From an uncultured Acidimicrobiaceae bacterium (GTDB lineage Bacteria > Actinomycetota > Acidimicrobiia > Acidimicrobiales > Bog-793), in assembly GCA_903907185.1 (NCBI GenBank), contig CAIVND010000004.1, positions 1 to 36,589 on the forward strand: a stretch of 36,589 nucleotides of DNA, written 5' to 3'. Below, piece after piece: positions 34,920 through 36,589 of this stretch (positions are counted from its first letter, which is position 1; every line of letters starts with the position of its first letter). The notes beneath the pieces are model-generated. The model ran no database searches. It had not been told where the DNA came from and was given only the letters and a program-made list of their open reading frames with translations. A program made the position numbers and the translations under genes.

Positions 34920-34928
34920 AAGGGAGCT

Positions 34929-36332
34929 ATGGGCAAGACCCTGTCAGAGAAGATTTGGGACCGTCACCTCGTTCGCGAGGGTGAAGCCGGCGAGCAGGAT
35001 CTGCTCTATATCGATCTCCACCTGGTTCACGAGGTCACCTCTCCCCAGGCATTTGAGGGACTTCGGATGGCTGGTCGCAAGGTCCGCCGTCCCGACCTGA
35101 CCGTCGCAACGGCTGACCACAATGTGCCGACAACCGATCTGAACCTTCCCATCACCGATGAGATCGCCCGTACACAGCTTGAGTACCTCGACCGCAACTG
35201 CGCGGAGTTCGGCGTCACCCTGTACGGCCGCGGCGACAAGAACCAAGGAATCGTCCACGTCATCGGACCCGAGCAGGGACTCTCTCAGCCGGGGATGACC
35301 ATTGTCTGTGGAGATTCCCATACCGCAACGCACGGTGCCTTCGGATCGCTCGCATTCGGTATCGGAACGAGCGAGGTGGAACACGTCCTCGCGACGCAGA
35401 CATTGCCCCAGTCACCCGCAAAGACCTTGGCCGTTGAGGTACAAGGTGAGCTTCCTGCGGGAACAACCGCGAAGGATCTCGTGCTCGCCATCATCGGTCA
35501 ACTTGGCACCGGCGGCGGCATCGGTCACGTCATCGAATATCGCGGCCCCGCTATTCGCGCGCTCTCCATGGAGGGGCGGATGACCGTCTGCAACATGTCG
35601 ATTGAGGCTGGCGCCAGAGCAGGGCTCATTGCGCCCGATGAGATCACCTTCGCCTACCTCGAAGGGAGAGACCGCGTCGCGGTCGGCGATGAGTTCGACC
35701 GAGCGGTCGAGGATTGGAAGACACTCGTCACCGACGATGACGCGGTCTTTGACAAGGTCATCATCATCGATGCCACCAAGATCAAGCCGCACGTCACCTG
35801 GGGCACGAACCCAAGTCAGGTGCTACCAATCGACGGAACCATTCCAGATCCGAGCTCCTACTCCGACCCTGAGCTCCGCGAGGCCGCAGAGCGAGCGCTG
35901 ATCTACATGGACCTGAAAGCAGGAACAAAGATCAGCGACATCAAGGTCGATACCGTCTTTATTGGGTCCTGCACAAACTCGCGCATTGAGGACCTTCGGG
36001 CAGCCGCTGGGGTCTTTGAGGGTCGCAACGTTGCCTCCGGTCTTCGAGTCTTGATCGTCCCAGGATCACATCGCGTCAAAGCCCAGGCAGAAGAGGAGGG
36101 TCTCGACAAGATCTTCACCGCCGCTGGGGCAGAGTGGCGTGAGCCAGGATGTTCGATGTGCCTTGGTATGAACCCCGACACGCTTTCTCCCGGAGAGCGC
36201 AGTGCCTCAACATCAAACCGAAACTTCGAGGGTCGCCAGGGCCGTGGTGGTCGAACCCATCTTGTCTCGCCCGCAGTCGCCGCTGCGACCGCGGTAGCTG
36301 GTCACTTTGCAACACCCGAGAGCCTGGACTGA
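34929..36332 (+). CDS. leuC: 3-isopropylmalate dehydratase large subunit
   Basis: 467 residues, with AAGGGAG at 34920-34926. The aconitase fold shows KIWDRHLV, LLYIDLHLVHEVTSPQAFEGLR, VCGDSHTATHGAFGSLAFGIGTSEVEHVLATQ, and the iron-sulfur cysteines in FIGSCTNSRIEDL and GCSMCLGMN. ERSASTSNRNFEGRQGRGGRTHLVSPAVAAA closes the family pattern. With LeuD it isomerises 2- and 3-isopropylmalate, and citramalate for the CimA route. leuD follows after 11 bp. Confidence 0.97.
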   Translation: MGKTLSEKIWDRHLVREGEAGEQDLLYIDLHLVHEVTSPQAFEGLRMAGRKVRRPDLTVATADHNVPTTDLNLPITDEIARTQLEYLDRNCAEFGVTLYGRGDKNQGIVHVIGPEQGLSQPGMTIVCGDSHTATHGAFGSLAFGIGTSEVEHVLATQTLPQSPAKTLAVEVQGELPAGTTAKDLVLAIIGQLGTGGGIGHVIEYRGPAIRALSMEGRMTVCNMSIEAGARAGLIAPDEITFAYLEGRDRVAVGDEFDRAVEDWKTLVTDDDAVFDKVIIIDATKIKPHVTWGTNPSQVLPIDGTIPDPSSYSDPELREAAERALIYMDLKAGTKISDIKVDTVFIGSCTNSRIEDLRAAAGVFEGRNVASGLRVLIVPGSHRVKAQAEEEGLDKIFTAAGAEWREPGCSMCLGMNPDTLSPGERSASTSNRNFEGRQGRGGRTHLVSPAVAAATAVAGHFATPESLD

Positions 36333-36343
36333 GAGGAGCGACC

Positions 36344-36589
36344 ATGCAACCAGTTCGCGTAATAACCGGCACCGCCCTTCCCCTTGATCGCAGCGATGTC
36401 GACACCGACCAGATCATTCCGAGTGAGTGGCTCAAGCGGGTCGAGCGCACCGGCTTTGGTGCTGGGCTGTTCGCTGAGTGGCGAGACGACCGAGACTTTG
36501 TCATCAACAAGCCCGAGTTCTCTGGCGCGAGTGTTCTAGTCGCTGGCCCGAACTTCGGAGTTGGATCGTCTCGTGAACACGCCGTCTGG
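36344..36589 (+). CDS. leuD: 3-isopropylmalate dehydratase small subunit (5' part, runs off window)
   Basis: 82 codons are visible from ATG 36344, with GAGAGGAG at 36331-36338. The start TGTALPLDRSDVDTDQIIPSEWLKRVERTGFGAGLF and the later VLVAGPNFGVGSSREHAVW are the swivel-domain hallmarks of LeuD, including the substrate-binding loop and the GSSREHA motif. It pairs with the leuC product upstream. The remainder lies beyond the window. Confidence 0.95.
   Translation, partial: MQPVRVITGTALPLDRSDVDTDQIIPSEWLKRVERTGFGAGLFAEWRDDRDFVINKPEFSGASVLVAGPNFGVGSSREHAVW

Overview
The window looks like chromosomal DNA of an actinobacterium, probably an Acidimicrobiia-type acidophile such as a Ferrimicrobium relative. 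I infer this from the moderate GC content, gene families shared with mycobacteria (a beta-phosphoglucomutase and GH65 phosphorylase pair resembling Rv3400/Rv3401), starts with little or no Shine-Dalgarno sequence, and the types of secreted protein. No database search was run, so the taxonomy is a guess.

Layout. (1) 1-1680: start of a large secreted protein on the minus strand, built from cysteine-containing Ig-like repeats of about 124 residues. (2) 2046-5884: an accessory island. It holds a DUF1643 gene, a CAT-anticodon tRNA, a truncated tyrosine recombinase next to that tRNA, a two-domain dCTP deaminase, an unidentified minus-strand ORF and the C-terminal stub of an FAD-dependent oxidoreductase. 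(3) 6034-17060: eleven kilobases of carbohydrate metabolism, all on the plus strand: pgmB, GH65 phosphorylase, ROK sugar kinase, glycogen debranching enzyme, then transaldolase, pgi, gnd and pgl. Together they would turn glycogen- or trehalose-type alpha-glucans into glucose phosphates and feed the pentose phosphate pathway. Glucose-6-phosphate dehydrogenase is absent from the block. (4) 17094-20029: an HPF-like ribosome factor, a secreted chagasin-like protein and a divergent GT-C membrane glycosyltransferase. (5) 20264-23992: an amidohydrolase, an orphan TctC/Bug-type binding protein, a dienelactone hydrolase and a DUF6295 protein. These suggest uptake or breakdown of organic acids. (6) 24130-29897: an HtrA-like protease, an ABC-F ATPase, an S51 peptidase, an acyl-CoA desaturase and a GNAT acetyltransferase. 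(7) 29894-36589: branched-chain amino-acid synthesis. leuB-ilvE-cimA and a conserved hypothetical gene run on the minus strand, and greA-leuC-leuD diverge on the plus strand.

The most interesting structure is between leuB and greA. A promoter is followed almost at once by a 14-codon ORF (MNSRSPLSVFIIPI) with five branched-chain residues, a hairpin overlapping its stop codon, and a strong intrinsic terminator pointing at leuB. This has the anatomy of a transcription attenuator, apparently with a leaderless leader peptide, controlling leuB-ilvE-cimA.
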